A stretch of 64,000 nt of DNA from Pseudomonas sp. R84 (GCF_009834515.1 NZ_CP019426.1:4205501-4269500); one strand, 5' to 3'; positions 25,459 through 34,915 are shown, counted from the first letter of the stretch. Numbers and translations: made by a program. The notes: generated from the sequence alone by a model not told the origin.

Positions 25459-27812
25459 TGACACACCAGCGGGCCAATCAACGGCACCTGATCCTGATTC
25501 AGATCGACACTGAACTGCGCCTGACAGGTTTTGCCGTCGGCCAGCGTCACTTGCAGCGAGTTCTGCGCCTGCAGGTTTTCCAGATAGACCAGCCCGTCCC
25601 AGCCAACCACCGTCCGCGCGCCACTTTGCTCGTGCAGCACGCCCGCGCCCAGTGGCAACTCGCGCTGCTGCGCATCGACCAGAACGATGCTCGCGGCAAT
25701 CACCCGACTCAGCGGAAACTCCAGCAGATAACCGCTGCCTCGGCGCACGGCAATGCGTTGTTCGACGTTGGGGCTGCGCACGTTGGCCGGCAGATTAAGG
25801 GGATCGATTTCATACTTGCCGCGGTAATAAGCGCTGCTCCACGGCACCAGCAAATGCCCGTTCTTGTCGGTCTGGCCGACCTGCTGGTTTTCGTAGCGCA
25901 CCGGAATGTCGGCAAAGCCATCGGTGCTGACTACCACAAAGGCGTCGTCGATGCGGTTGGCAGCAAACACCTGACGGTCCATCCACACCAGTGAACCACT
26001 GGCATCGGCCCAACGGGTTTCGGCGTCGGAAGTGCCGTAGACACCGGCCTGCAACTGGACGGATTGCAGACGCCAGGTGACGTCGGCCTGACGATAATCA
26101 GCGCCGTCACCCTTGGCGTAACCCAGATTGAAACCCACGCCGCCCTCGGTCGGCACCGCGCGGCTGTAGTTGACTCGCTGCTGGCTCTGCCCGGTTTTAC
26201 CGCGATCACTGCTGATCGCCAGGCTGCCGCGCAAATCGAACGGAATCACCAGTTGCGCCTGCACCGCCCAGTTGCTGTCGCCGATCTCACGGTTGGCCGA
26301 CAAGTAGAAACTGCTGTTGCGCCACAACGGTTTGCTCCAGCTGAGGTTGAGCAGCCGCGTGCGCGAATCGTCCGCCGCGCGCACATCGAAATAACCCGCG
26401 CCGAGACTGCCCCATCGTTCGAGGTTAAGGCTCAGGGTCGCTTGCTCGCTGCGCCGGCTAAGACTGATGTACGGGCTGTCGACCACGCTCAGATCGGCGT
26501 ATTGATCATGACGTTGCAGCCGCTGATAGGAAAAGCTGAAACGCTGGTTGCTGTACTGATAGCCCAGGCTTAATTGCTGACCGCCCTCGCCGTCGAAACG
26601 GCTTTGACTCACAGCGCTGTTGAGTACACCGAAGTTACCGAGCTGCCAATTGCCGCCGAGGCCGCCCAGTGTCAGCGAATCGGCCGCTTCGGCATGGCTT
26701 TCCAGGGTGAAACTGTCGCTGAAGCCATAGCGCAGGCTGCCGGAGGTGACTCCCGGGCCGTAGTTGAAATCCTTCAAACCATAGTCGCGGCGCAGCGTAC
26801 CGGCGGCCACGGAAAAATCGCTCAAGCCTTTTTGCAGCAAAGTGCTGGTGACATAGAACGGCACCGTGGTCGAGACCTGCCGACCGAGCGCATCAGTGGT
26901 CACTACGACGGCTTCGCCCGCACCGTTGATGAACGGAATATTGGTCAGCGTGTACGGTCCGGGCTGTAAATCTGCGCTGCTGGACTTGTAGCCATTGATA
27001 AACAGATCCACCGAGGACGGCACCGCCGCTTCACCGGCAAATTGCGGTAATGGATAGGTCACCAGATCCGGGCGTACGGCAAAGTCCCGAGAAAACTGCA
27101 CGCCGCCCAGACGCACCGAACTGCTCCACGGCAAAGCACCGCTGATGACGTCACCGGCCTCGTAGGTGAGCATTCGCTCGTCGTCGGAGTAACGCCAGGT
27201 GGTGTCGTATCGCAAGTAGCCGTTGTCCAGCGTGTTGAGTGAATCACTGGACAAGGTTTGCCGGTATTGCCCGGTGTTGGACAGCGTGCCCCAACTGTCG
27301 AACAGCCGCACTTCGTTCCACGCCGCCAGATAAGTGCCGGCATCGTCGGTGTCATTGAGGTACAGGTCATAGTTGAACAGCGCGCCGAAACTGCTCAGCG
27401 CCGGGGTGCGCGGGTAAGCCTGACGATTGCCGATGAATTGTTCCGGCAGCCAGTCCGGCGGCACGTCCAGCAGCAAGCGTTGACCAACACTGTCGTAGTC
27501 ACTGTGCAGCCCCGCCAGACTGTCGAGATCGACCTCGGCGCCGAGGCTGTCAGGCAGTTTCATGCCGGTTTCGCGCAACGCCGTCGCTGGCAAAAACAAG
27601 CGCCCGTCGCGCTGCTGCACCGCCACTACGCGCCCGGTATTCATCTGGTTGACCACCAGTTCCAGAAACAACTGTGCATCACTCACGGCCTCCATGCCGC
27701 TGGGTGGCGGCGGCAGATCACCGGCCCCGGATGGTTGAATGAACATCAGGCAACACGCGCCGGTGATGAGCCACAACGGACGCTGAATACGGCGAACCCG
27801 TCCTGGGTTCAT
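25455..27812 (-). CDS. csuD: CsuD-like outer-membrane usher
   Basis: A 785-residue FimD/PapC-superfamily usher of the archaic (sigma) class, usual length. A signal peptide is followed by an N-terminal chaperone-binding domain (DAQLFLELVVNQMNTGRVV), a long beta-barrel with a plug domain (PFINGAGEAVVVTTDALGRQ), and C-terminal domains ending CQAQFSVDLNQDQVPLIGPLVC with the expected paired cysteines. It exports and polymerises the pilins delivered by the chaperone. 79 bases separate it from the chaperone gene. Confidence 0.92.
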   Translation of the reverse strand: MNPGRVRRIQRPLWLITGACCLMFIQPSGAGDLPPPPSGMEAVSDAQLFLELVVNQMNTGRVVAVQQRDGRLFLPATALRETGMKLPDSLGAEVDLDSLAGLHSDYDSVGQRLLLDVPPDWLPEQFIGNRQAYPRTPALSSFGALFNYDLYLNDTDDAGTYLAAWNEVRLFDSWGTLSNTGQYRQTLSSDSLNTLDNGYLRYDTTWRYSDDERMLTYEAGDVISGALPWSSSVRLGGVQFSRDFAVRPDLVTYPLPQFAGEAAVPSSVDLFINGYKSSSADLQPGPYTLTNIPFINGAGEAVVVTTDALGRQVSTTVPFYVTSTLLQKGLSDFSVAAGTLRRDYGLKDFNYGPGVTSGSLRYGFSDSFTLESHAEAADSLTLGGLGGNWQLGNFGVLNSAVSQSRFDGEGGQQLSLGYQYSNQRFSFSYQRLQRHDQYADLSVVDSPYISLSRRSEQATLSLNLERWGSLGAGYFDVRAADDSRTRLLNLSWSKPLWRNSSFYLSANREIGDSNWAVQAQLVIPFDLRGSLAISSDRGKTGQSQQRVNYSRAVPTEGGVGFNLGYAKGDGADYRQADVTWRLQSVQLQAGVYGTSDAETRWADASGSLVWMDRQVFAANRIDDAFVVVSTDGFADIPVRYENQQVGQTDKNGHLLVPWSSAYYRGKYEIDPLNLPANVRSPNVEQRIAVRRGSGYLLEFPLSRVIAASIVLVDAQQRELPLGAGVLHEQSGARTVVGWDGLVYLENLQAQNSLQVTLADGKTCQAQFSVDLNQDQVPLIGPLVCQ

Positions 27813-27891
27813 ACGCGTTTTACGTCCGTCAATGGACTGAATCCTCCTGATACCGCTTGCGTCGACGCCAGATGCCCGCGCTACGACTCAC

Positions 27892-28680
27892 TCACTTGGC
27901 GGGCGTGATGCTCTGCACCTGTGCCGCGCCATTTACTCGTACCTGCAACGCCGAATCACCGGCCAACGGCCCCGGTGCCGGCCAGCGCATCACCGCGCCG
28001 GGCAGCACATAACCCAACAACCCTTCGGCCAATGGCTTGCTCTGCCCGGCCTGCTTGATCGCCACGTCGGTCAACCGCGCATGCACCGCGCCCTGATTGC
28101 GCACTTCGACATAAGGCTTGCCATCCACTGCCACCGTGCGCCAGCTCAACTGCGGCAGGCCAACGCCCTTGGGATCACGCGCACGGCTGCTGTCCTCTTT
28201 GCTCCATAACCCGGCGCCATAGGCAAACAGCGGCACCGAATAACGCATCTGGAAGCGGATCGCTGCGGCGGTTTTGCCGCCGTCAGCGGTCGCGGGTTGT
28301 GCGGAAGGAATTTCGTCGATGATGATCCGGTAGGCCAGTTCCTGGCCCGGCGGTACGTCCTTGGTGCGGGTCAGACGCACCAGTTGTTTCTGTCCCGGTT
28401 CGATTTTCGCCACCGGTGGGCTGCCGATCACGTCGCGCTGGTTCTGGTATTGCTCGGCGAAACCACTCTGGCTCCAGCCGAACACGCGGATCTGCAGATT
28501 GGCGGTTTCGCTGCCGCGGTTTTCCAGCCACAGCGCACTGGCCTGTTGATCAGCCTCCAGCACCGGATCGATCGGCCAGATCAGCACCGAACTCGCCGCG
28601 TGTGCCTGGCTTGCCCCAAGCATGACCATCGTCCACATCACACAGCGCACGAAAGAATGCCGTGACCTAACTGCCCCCAT
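27892..28680 (-). CDS. csuC: CsuC-like periplasmic pilus chaperone
   Basis: A 262-residue protein with signal peptide (MLGASQAHAASSVLIWPID) and the two-domain immunoglobulin fold of PapD-like chaperones. LENRGSETANLQIRVFGWSQ, KIEPGQKQLVRLTRTKDVPPGQELAYRI (with the subunit-anchoring basic residue) and IRFQMRYSVPLFAYG are typical of the Csu type. ATG 28680 follows AAGGAG. It stabilises the SCPU pilins encoded just upstream. Confidence 0.92.
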   Translation of the reverse strand: MGAVRSRHSFVRCVMWTMVMLGASQAHAASSVLIWPIDPVLEADQQASALWLENRGSETANLQIRVFGWSQSGFAEQYQNQRDVIGSPPVAKIEPGQKQLVRLTRTKDVPPGQELAYRIIIDEIPSAQPATADGGKTAAAIRFQMRYSVPLFAYGAGLWSKEDSSRARDPKGVGLPQLSWRTVAVDGKPYVEVRNQGAVHARLTDVAIKQAGQSKPLAEGLLGYVLPGAVMRWPAPGPLAGDSALQVRVNGAAQVQSITPAK

Positions 28681-28713
28681 AAAACTGCTCCTTGTCGGCC
28701 ATTCAACTTCGCC

Positions 28714-29214
28714 TTACCACGACAGTTGCACCTGCAACACGTCGCTGTACGTCCCCCCAGGCTGATTGCCCGGCAATTGCACCTGACCGTAAATCGGCAG
28801 GCTGATGTTGTTCGCATCGCTGTAAGCCACCGCCACACTCTGGCCAATGCCCAGGCTCTGGCTGTAAGCCGCATCACGAAACAGTGCATACGCTACCCGC
28901 GCGCTGCCGCTGTTGACCTGCATGTGCCGGCCGCTGCTGTTGTACTGGCCACCATCGACGCTCATACTCAGCGTTACGCCCGGCGTGCATTGCAATTGCA
29001 CTCCACCGGTCAGCGCGACCTGCACGGTACCGGTGGCCAGCGCCGAACGTGAACCGAAGTTCAGCCCGCCATAATTCGACACCCCGCCCACCACCAGACA
29101 CCCGGCAGTGACCGTGGCGCTGACCTGAAAGCTCTGGCTCGTCGCTGCGGTCAGCGGCAGCGGCGCACTGCCGGCACAGAGCAGGAGCAGCGCGGCACAG
29201 CCATGGCGGCGCAT
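28714..29214 (-). CDS. Spore-coat-U-domain pilin 4
   Basis: A 166-residue secreted pilin with signal peptide (ALLLLCAGSAPLPLTAA) and a single SCPU domain: first conserved cysteine in ATVTAGCLVVGGVS, second in VQLQCTPGVTLSMSVDGG, donor/terminal strand ending PGGTYSDVLQVQLSW. It begins four bases after the stop of the preceding pilin gene. It corresponds in position to the CsuB subunit of Acinetobacter. The role as minor subunit is inferred from order. Confidence 0.88.
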   Translation of the reverse strand: MRRHGCAALLLLCAGSAPLPLTAATSQSFQVSATVTAGCLVVGGVSNYGGLNFGSRSALATGTVQVALTGGVQLQCTPGVTLSMSVDGGQYNSSGRHMQVNSGSARVAYALFRDAAYSQSLGIGQSVAVAYSDANNISLPIYGQVQLPGNQPGGTYSDVLQVQLSW

Positions 29215-29218
29215 GGCA

Positions 29219-29755
29219 TCAGAACGTCAGTTCAACAGCGACGGTGTCGGTGTAAGTCCCCGCCGGCAAACCGGCCTTGCCCACCGCCTGACCGTAGAGG
29301 TTCACCGTCTGCGCGACACCGGTGCTGGCGGCGAGATTGATCGTCCCGTCGATCGCCAGCAGTTGCGAGTGCCCGGCATCGGTGTACAAGTCGTACGGCA
29401 CGTAATTGGCGACACCGTCGTACAACGCTCGCGTGCCGCCCGGCGACATGCCGTCATGGGAACCGGCGCGCACCTTGACCGTCGGCGTGGTGCCACTGGA
29501 ACAGAGAATCGACAGTGCCCCGCCGCCACCGCCCAGCACTTGCCCGGTGGCCGTGGTGAACAGGCTGTTGGCGGTGCCGAAGTTCAACGCACCGAAGTTC
29601 AGCCCGGTGGAACCGCCAGCGCCGTTGACCTGACAACTGCTGATCAGAATCAGGCTGGAGGTGATCTGGCCAGTGACCGTGGTGGCGGCGTTGGCACTGG
29701 AAACCAGCGCCAGGCCAAGCAACGACAAACCTATCCTTGATGCAAACGTATGCAT
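29219..29755 (-). CDS. Spore-coat-U-domain pilin 3
   Basis: A 178-residue secreted SCPU pilin: signal peptide (IGLSLLGLALVSSANAA), conserved first cysteine in LILISSCQVNGAGG, second in ALSILCSSGTTPTVKVRAG, and terminal strand GLPAGTYTDTVAVELTF. Close in length and pattern to pilins 2 and 4 of the operon. ATG 29755 is preceded by GAGGA. Probably a minor or adapter subunit. Confidence 0.88.
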   Translation of the reverse strand: MHTFASRIGLSLLGLALVSSANAATTVTGQITSSLILISSCQVNGAGGSTGLNFGALNFGTANSLFTTATGQVLGGGGGALSILCSSGTTPTVKVRAGSHDGMSPGGTRALYDGVANYVPYDLYTDAGHSQLLAIDGTINLAASTGVAQTVNLYGQAVGKAGLPAGTYTDTVAVELTF

Positions 29756-29775
29756 GGTGTCCGTCCTCTACGGGT

Positions 29776-30309
29776 TTACCAGTCGAGCGTCACCGTCAGG
29801 GTGTCGGTATAGACCCCTGCCGACACCGCGCGGGTATTCGCCACCACCGAGCCGAATACCGGAATGGGTATCTGCGCAGCGCTGGTGACAGCGAAATTGT
29901 GTTGCTGGCCGATGCTGTAGCTCCGAGCGCCGGAGGGATCGACAAACAGCTGATAGGGAATGGTCTGGCGGCCGTTGCTCAGGCGCCGGGTGTTGCCGTC
30001 ACCGTGGGCGCCGCCGTCAATGGTGACGGTGAAGCCGGTGACCGAAGGGTTGCAGGCGACATTGAGTTTGCCGCTGCTGTCGCCATCCAGACTGGCCTTG
30101 ATCGGCGCGTTCCAGGTGGGTCCCTGAAGGCCAAAATCGAGGGTGCCGAGGGCGCTGACCGGGCTGTCGGGGGTGCTGGTGTTGGTGACTTCGCAGCCTG
30201 CAATCAGGATCAGCCGCGCGTTGATCTGCCCACTGACCGCCGCTTGCGCCTCGTCTGCGAGCAATGCCAGCGTACCTGCCGCCACTACCATCCAGTGTTT
30301 GCCTGTCAT
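29776..30309 (-). CDS. Spore-coat-U-domain pilin 2
   Basis: A 177-residue secreted SCPU pilin: signal peptide (VVAAGTLALLADEAQA), first cysteine in LILIAGCEVTNTST, second in KLNVACNPSVTGFTVTIDGG, terminal strand SAGVYTDTLTVTLDW. It has the same GxxFGxxG-like core strand (LGTLDFGLQGP) as its neighbours. 20 bases separate it from pilin 3. The major shaft subunit (CsuA/B role) is likely either this or pilin 1. Confidence 0.88.
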   Translation of the reverse strand: MTGKHWMVVAAGTLALLADEAQAAVSGQINARLILIAGCEVTNTSTPDSPVSALGTLDFGLQGPTWNAPIKASLDGDSSGKLNVACNPSVTGFTVTIDGGAHGDGNTRRLSNGRQTIPYQLFVDPSGARSYSIGQQHNFAVTSAAQIPIPVFGSVVANTRAVSAGVYTDTLTVTLDW

Positions 30310-30408
30310 TGCGCCCGTCCCTGCTCCTTCGCGTTGACTTGATCTCCGCGCTCATCATCGAACGCCTTCCTTGCACACCCGTGTCCATCGGCTGCCTTGA
30401 AACCACGA

Positions 30409-30930
30409 TCACCAGGTGACCGTCACCTTGACCAGATCCGAATATCGGCTGACTCGCGGCACCTCAGCCAATCGCTCGATGCGCGCGTACAGCGGTAATT
30501 CCACCGTGCCGCTGTCCGGCACCCGCCCGCTGACCGGCACATCCACCACCAGCGGCACCCGGCGCGCCGCGTCCTGATACAAGCGATACGGAATCGGTTT
30601 GCTGCCGACCGAACCGGTCATGTAGCGGACTTCACCGACACCGCCATGCAAACCGCCATCAACACGCATCTGGTACGGCGTGTCGGGGTTGCACTCCAGC
30701 CGTGGCAGGCGCTGATTGGTCAACGCGGCAGCCAACGGCCCGGCGGGATCATCGAGGCGTGCGGTGCTGCCAAAGTCGAGCACACCCAGTTGCTCAATGC
30801 CGGCGCCACGCTGCTGGCCGATCAACTGGCAGCCGCGTTGCACATCGACGCGCACTTCGACTTGAAGATCTGCCGCATGAACAGGTGCAAAGAGTGCTCC
30901 CAGCAGGCCCATGACCACATGTACATTCAC
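30409..30930 (-). CDS. Spore-coat-U-domain pilin 1 (first gene of the operon)
   Basis: A 173-residue SCPU pilin starting at GTG 30930, eight bases after AAGGA; an ATG seven codons in would leave a shorter signal peptide. First cysteine in VDVQRGCQLIGQQ, core strand QLGVLDFGSTA, second cysteine in RLECNPDTPYQMRVDGG, terminal strand RVSRYSDLVKVTVTW. It is the most divergent of the four pilins and has 99 bases before pilin 2, so pilin 1 may be an added subunit. Confidence 0.82.
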   Translation of the reverse strand: MNVHVVMGLLGALFAPVHAADLQVEVRVDVQRGCQLIGQQRGAGIEQLGVLDFGSTARLDDPAGPLAAALTNQRLPRLECNPDTPYQMRVDGGLHGGVGEVRYMTGSVGSKPIPYRLYQDAARRVPLVVDVPVSGRVPDSGTVELPLYARIERLAEVPRVSRYSDLVKVTVTW

Positions 30931-31217
30931 TGCGCCGTTCCTTGTCAGTGATCACTTGCGACGTCGTTTCTGTGATTGAGGTTAGCAACGGTCGACGATT
31001 CCGCCAGTCGATTGGATCCAGGGATCGCCCGGGATATGTTTCGAAAGGTTGGCAAGTGGTCGGGCCAAGTCGCTAAAAATAGCTGTACGTGCCGTACGAT
31101 TTTGTCCAATAACCGCCCACTGTCGAATCGTCGCGGTGGCTGGCCAGGTCGGCGTCTGGTTACACTGTGTCGCCGCGCTCCCGGGAGCCGGTTTTGACGA
31201 TCACGGAGACGCCCACA
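30931..31217. other. Intergenic region between divergent Csu operon and zapE paralogue
   Basis: 287 bases holding the promoters of both divergent units. I see no repeat, RNA gene or clear operator in it. GTG at 31167 and TTG at 31194 are alternative in-frame starts for the rightward gene. Confidence 0.6.
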
Positions 31218-32348
31218 GTGCCTGCCCATCTGCCGAAACGATCGCGACTGATCCAGCGCTGGCCGGCGTTGCGCCATTGGTTGGGCAAGGGTTTGCCGGC
31301 CAGTGTCGGGCATGACGCCAGCGCCCAGTCGATCCATGATTACTTCCGGCACAAGGCCAGCAGTCAGGGTTACACCCTCAGCCATAGCCAGCAGCGCGTC
31401 ATCGATTGCATGGCGCAGCAGGCCAGCCTGTTGTTGGGCGCAAGCGGCCGAACTGCGCCAAGCCTCTATCTGTTCGGCGCCGTCGGACGCGGCAAGAGCT
31501 GGTTGCTCGATGGTTTCTTTCAGGCCTTGCCGATCACCCAGAAACGGCGCCTGCATTTCCATCAGTTTTTCGCGCAATTGCATCAGGGCATGTTCAGCCA
31601 TCGCGAGCAGGACGATGCCCTCGAAGTGACCCTCGACGAATTGCTGGAGGATTGTCGGGTGCTGTGTTTCGACGAGTTTCATGTGCATGACATCGGCGAT
31701 GCCATGCTCATCACCCGGCTGTTCAAAGCATTGTTCAAACGGCGGATTCTGCTGCTGGTGACCTCCAACTATGCGCCGGAAGGCCTGCTGCCCAATCCGC
31801 TCTATCACGCCCGCTTCAAACCGGTGATCGAGCTGATCAATACGCACATGCAGGTGATGGAAGTCGGCGGGCCGCACGATTACCGCAGTCACACGCGCCA
31901 CTCTGCGCAGCAGATATTCACTCAGGGGCATTACGTGTGGCCAGCCACGCCAGCGCAACGTGCCACTCTGGAGCTGCCGCCTGCGGATGCTCCGGGCGTT
32001 GCACTAACCGTCGGCACCCGGCAGATTCGGGCTCGCTGGTATAAAGAGCGAAGTGTCGGTTTTACCTTCAACGATCTGTGTGAACAGCCAACGGCGGTCA
32101 TGGATTATCTGGAGCTGTGCCGACGTTTCGACCGCTGGATCATTGACGATCTACCGGAACTGGCGGAGTGCTCAATCGCCGCGCAACAACGCTTCATCAA
32201 CCTGATCGACGTGCTGTACGACCAGGACAAGCACCTGACGTTGATTGGTCGCCTGCCCTTGCGCGAAAGCCTCGACGGCCACGCCATTGACCTGGCACGT
32301 ACGCGCAGCCGATTGGGGCAGTTGCAAGAGATGCACAACGACGACTGA
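31218..32348 (+). CDS. zapE: ZapE-family (AFG1-like) ATPase
   Basis: A P-loop ATPase of ~376 residues. Walker A is FGAVGRGKSWLLDGF and Walker B is CFDEFHVHDIGDAM, both characteristic of ZapE/AFG1, followed by LLVTSNYAPEGLLPN (sensor 1) and the C-terminal RRFDRWIIDDLPELAECS block. ZapE in E. coli destabilises FtsZ rings under stress. GTG 31218 follows GGAG with good spacing; TTG 31194 or GTG 31167 would add 8 or 17 residues. Pseudomonads have another zapE near ribosomal genes, so this is probably a paralogue. Confidence 0.85.
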   Translation: MPAHLPKRSRLIQRWPALRHWLGKGLPASVGHDASAQSIHDYFRHKASSQGYTLSHSQQRVIDCMAQQASLLLGASGRTAPSLYLFGAVGRGKSWLLDGFFQALPITQKRRLHFHQFFAQLHQGMFSHREQDDALEVTLDELLEDCRVLCFDEFHVHDIGDAMLITRLFKALFKRRILLLVTSNYAPEGLLPNPLYHARFKPVIELINTHMQVMEVGGPHDYRSHTRHSAQQIFTQGHYVWPATPAQRATLELPPADAPGVALTVGTRQIRARWYKERSVGFTFNDLCEQPTAVMDYLELCRRFDRWIIDDLPELAECSIAAQQRFINLIDVLYDQDKHLTLIGRLPLRESLDGHAIDLARTRSRLGQLQEMHNDD

Positions 32349-32361
32349 CCACACTGCCCCT

Positions 32362-32448
32362 GTGGGAGCGAGCTTGCTCGCGAAAGCGCCCTATCAGTCA
32401 AAACATCAGCTTCTGACACTCCGCCTTCGCGAGCAGGCTCGCTCCCAC
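32362..32448. repeat. REPIN
   Basis: GTGGGAGCGAGCTTGCTCGC at 32362 and the complementary CTTCGCGAGCAGGCTCGC ending 32448; the two central loops differ (CTT versus CCT). Confidence 0.88.
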
Positions 32449-32563
32449 CAAGGGCAACTGAAGTTTCGCCGCCTATACAATTCAATCCCGGGCTTTGCCG
32501 TTATCATGTCGCCCATTCCCAGCGCCCCAGCGGCGCGCCCCTGATCAATAGCGAACACCCAAC

Positions 32564-33877
32564 ATGCACACCCTTGCTCAATTGCGCGCCGGCGAGTTGT
32601 CGGGCATCACGCGGCTGGATCTGTCCTGTGGACTGACCGAGTTTCCGACCGAGATTTTCGAGCTGGCCGACACCCTGGAAATCCTCAACCTCAGCGGCAA
32701 CGCTCTGAGCAGCCTACCGGATGACTTGCACCGTCTGACACGCCTGCGCGTGCTGTTCTGCTCCGACAACCCGTTCACCGAACTGCCGGCCTGCCTCGGC
32801 CAGTGCGCTGCCCTGACGATGATCGGCTTCAAGGCCAACCGCATCGTCAACGTACCCGGCAGCGCTCTGCCACCCGCGTTGCGCTGGCTGATCCTGACCG
32901 ACAACTGCATCGAAAGCCTGCCGAGCGAACTCGGTGAGCGCCCGGCCCTGCAAAAGCTCATGCTCTCCGGCAATCGTCTGCAAGCGCTGCCGCCTTCACT
33001 GAGCAACTGCCATCGACTTGAGTTGCTGCGCATTTCCGCCAACCGCCTGACCGAACTGCCGCAGTGGCTGCTCGCGCTGCCGAGCCTGACCTGGCTGGCC
33101 TACGCCGGTAACCCGCTGGAAACCGAGGCAGACGCCGCCGCGCTGGAGGCGACGCCGCAAATCCTTTGGTCGGCACTGCGTCTGGAACAGCGGTTGGGTG
33201 AAGGTGCCTCGGGAGTGATTTCCCGGGCGAGCTGGCAACGCGACGATGGCTCAGTGACGTCGGTTGCGGTGAAGTTGTACAAAGGTGAAATGACCAGCGA
33301 TGGCTCGCCGCTGCACGAAATGAATGCCTGTATCACCGCCGGCCTGCATCCCAATCTGATCCGCATCGAGGGGCGCATCAGTGGCCATCCCGACGGCCAG
33401 CAAGGCTTGGTGATGCAACTGATCGATCCGTCCTTCCATAACCTCGCCGACCTGCCAAGCCTGGCGTCCTGCTCGCGCGATGTGTACGCCGATGATTGCC
33501 GATTCGGCGCCGAGGTTGCGCTGAACATTGCCAAAGGCATCGCTTCGGCAGCGGAGCATCTGCATCAGCAAGGCATCACCCACGGTGATCTCTACGGGCA
33601 CAACATCCTGTTGAACGAGCGCGGCGATTGCCTGCTTGGGGATTTTGGCGGGGCTTCGTTCCATGCGATTGCCGACACGGCGCAAACGCGCGCGCTGCAA
33701 CGTATCGAAGTACGTGCGTTCGGGATTCTGCTGGGTGAGTTGCTGGCGCGCATCGACTCGGGGTTGAGTGATGAACTGCGTGCGGTGCTTGAAGAGCTGG
33801 AGCGGCGTTGCTGCCAGGCGGAGGTGCTGGCGCGGCCGGGATTCGGAGAGGTCATGAAGCAACTTGAAGATCTGTGA
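32564..33877 (+). CDS. Leucine-rich-repeat protein kinase (eukaryote-like)
   Basis: A 437-residue cytoplasmic protein in two halves. Residues ~15-185 hold seven to eight leucine-rich repeats (LEILNLSGNALSSLPDDLHR, LQKLMLSGNRLQALPPSLSN and so on). Residues ~205-437 form a Hanks-type kinase domain: glycine loop LGEGASGVISRA (~211), ATP-binding lysine VAVKLYKG (~235), catalytic loop HGDLYGHNIL (~340-349, D342, N347) and GDFGGAS magnesium loop (~360). All core residues are kept, so the kinase should be active. No signal peptide or membrane segment. It stands alone between zapE and a yebC gene. The target is unknown. Confidence 0.9.
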   Translation: MHTLAQLRAGELSGITRLDLSCGLTEFPTEIFELADTLEILNLSGNALSSLPDDLHRLTRLRVLFCSDNPFTELPACLGQCAALTMIGFKANRIVNVPGSALPPALRWLILTDNCIESLPSELGERPALQKLMLSGNRLQALPPSLSNCHRLELLRISANRLTELPQWLLALPSLTWLAYAGNPLETEADAAALEATPQILWSALRLEQRLGEGASGVISRASWQRDDGSVTSVAVKLYKGEMTSDGSPLHEMNACITAGLHPNLIRIEGRISGHPDGQQGLVMQLIDPSFHNLADLPSLASCSRDVYADDCRFGAEVALNIAKGIASAAEHLHQQGITHGDLYGHNILLNERGDCLLGDFGGASFHAIADTAQTRALQRIEVRAFGILLGELLARIDSGLSDELRAVLEELERRCCQAEVLARPGFGEVMKQLEDL

Positions 33878-33891
33878 CCGCTGCGCGGTCA

Positions 33892-33966
33892 ATCGCTAGC
33901 AGGCTAGCTCCCACACTGGATCTGTGGCGTTCACAAATCCCCTGTGGGATCTAGCCTGCTAGCAAT
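33892..33966. repeat. Variant REPIN with GCTAGCAGGCTAGC core
   Basis: Inverted arms around 33892-33915 and 33943-33966 keep the TCCCACA/TGTGGGA ends but have CTAG where the common element has CTCG. It is the only copy of this type seen here. Confidence 0.75.
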
Positions 33967-33989
33967 GAGGCCATCACTGACGCAGCCGA

Positions 33990-34694
33990 TCAGCCCGCCA
34001 GGCCGACAAACATGTCCTGCACGTCATCATGGTTGTCGAGGCCTTCGAGGAACGCTTCAACCTCAGCCATTTGCTCGTCGCTCAAACCGCTGACCGGGTT
34101 CTTCGGCTGGTAGCCGAGTTTCGCCGACAGCACGGTGAAGCCTTGCTCTGGCAGCGCTTTCTGCACCGCATCCAGATCGGTAGGATCGGTCAGGAACAGC
34201 GTTGCGCCGTCTTCGCCCGGCTCGAAATCCTGAGCACCGGCTTCGATGGCGGCCATTTCCGGATCGGCGGCCGGGGTGTCCGGCGAAGCTTCGATCATGC
34301 CGACGTGGTTGAAGTCCCAGGCCACGGAGCCGGAAGCCCCCAGTTGGCCTTTACGGAACGCCACGCGGATTTCGGCGACGGTACGGTTGATGTTGTCGGT
34401 CACGCACTCGACGATCAGCGGCACCTGGTGCGGGGCGAACCCTTCGTAGGTCACGCGATGGTATTGCACGGTTTCACCCAGCAGACCGGCGCCTTTCTTG
34501 ATCGCGCGATCCAGGGTTTCTTTTGGCATCGAGGCTTTCTTGGCCTGTTCGACCACCAGACGCAGGTGTGCGTTGGTGGTGGTATCGGCACCGTTGCGGG
34601 CAGCGATGGTGATTTCCTTCACCAGTTTGCCGAAGATCTTGCCCTTGGCGTTGGCTGCCGCTTCTTTGTGTTTAACCTTCCACTGTGCGCCCAT
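33990..34694 (-). CDS. YebC/PmpR-family protein (YeeN-like)
   Basis: A 234-residue protein beginning [20 protein letters not shown], the start of the YeeN branch of the YebC family, with [21 protein letters not shown] and a C-terminal acidic domain. Members were described as DNA-binding regulators (PmpR); recent work links some YebC proteins to translation of proline stretches. Pseudomonads also have the canonical yebC beside ruvC, so this is the second copy. Which role applies here cannot be decided. Confidence 0.92.
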   Translation of the reverse strand: MGAQWKVKHKEAAANAKGKIFGKLVKEITIAARNGADTTTNAHLRLVVEQAKKASMPKETLDRAIKKGAGLLGETVQYHRVTYEGFAPHQVPLIVECVTDNINRTVAEIRVAFRKGQLGASGSVAWDFNHVGMIEASPDTPAADPEMAAIEAGAQDFEPGEDGATLFLTDPTDLDAVQKALPEQGFTVLSAKLGYQPKNPVSGLSDEQMAEVEAFLEGLDNHDDVQDMFVGLAG

Positions 34695-34915
34695 TACTCA
34701 CTCTCTTGATCTGTGGCGCCGAGACATCTATTGGCCGACGCGTGGCGCCAAGTTTATACGGCCTAAAGTCGGCAATCGACCAAAAAAACACAATGCAGAA
34801 TCGACATCTTCACCAGTGCTTGTAGGGGGATTCTGAAAAACACCTTTGACATGACCATTCAGCGCTGTGGTTTCGTACCCTCTCAGGCCCGTATTGCCTG
34901 ACAGAGCCTGTTCGA

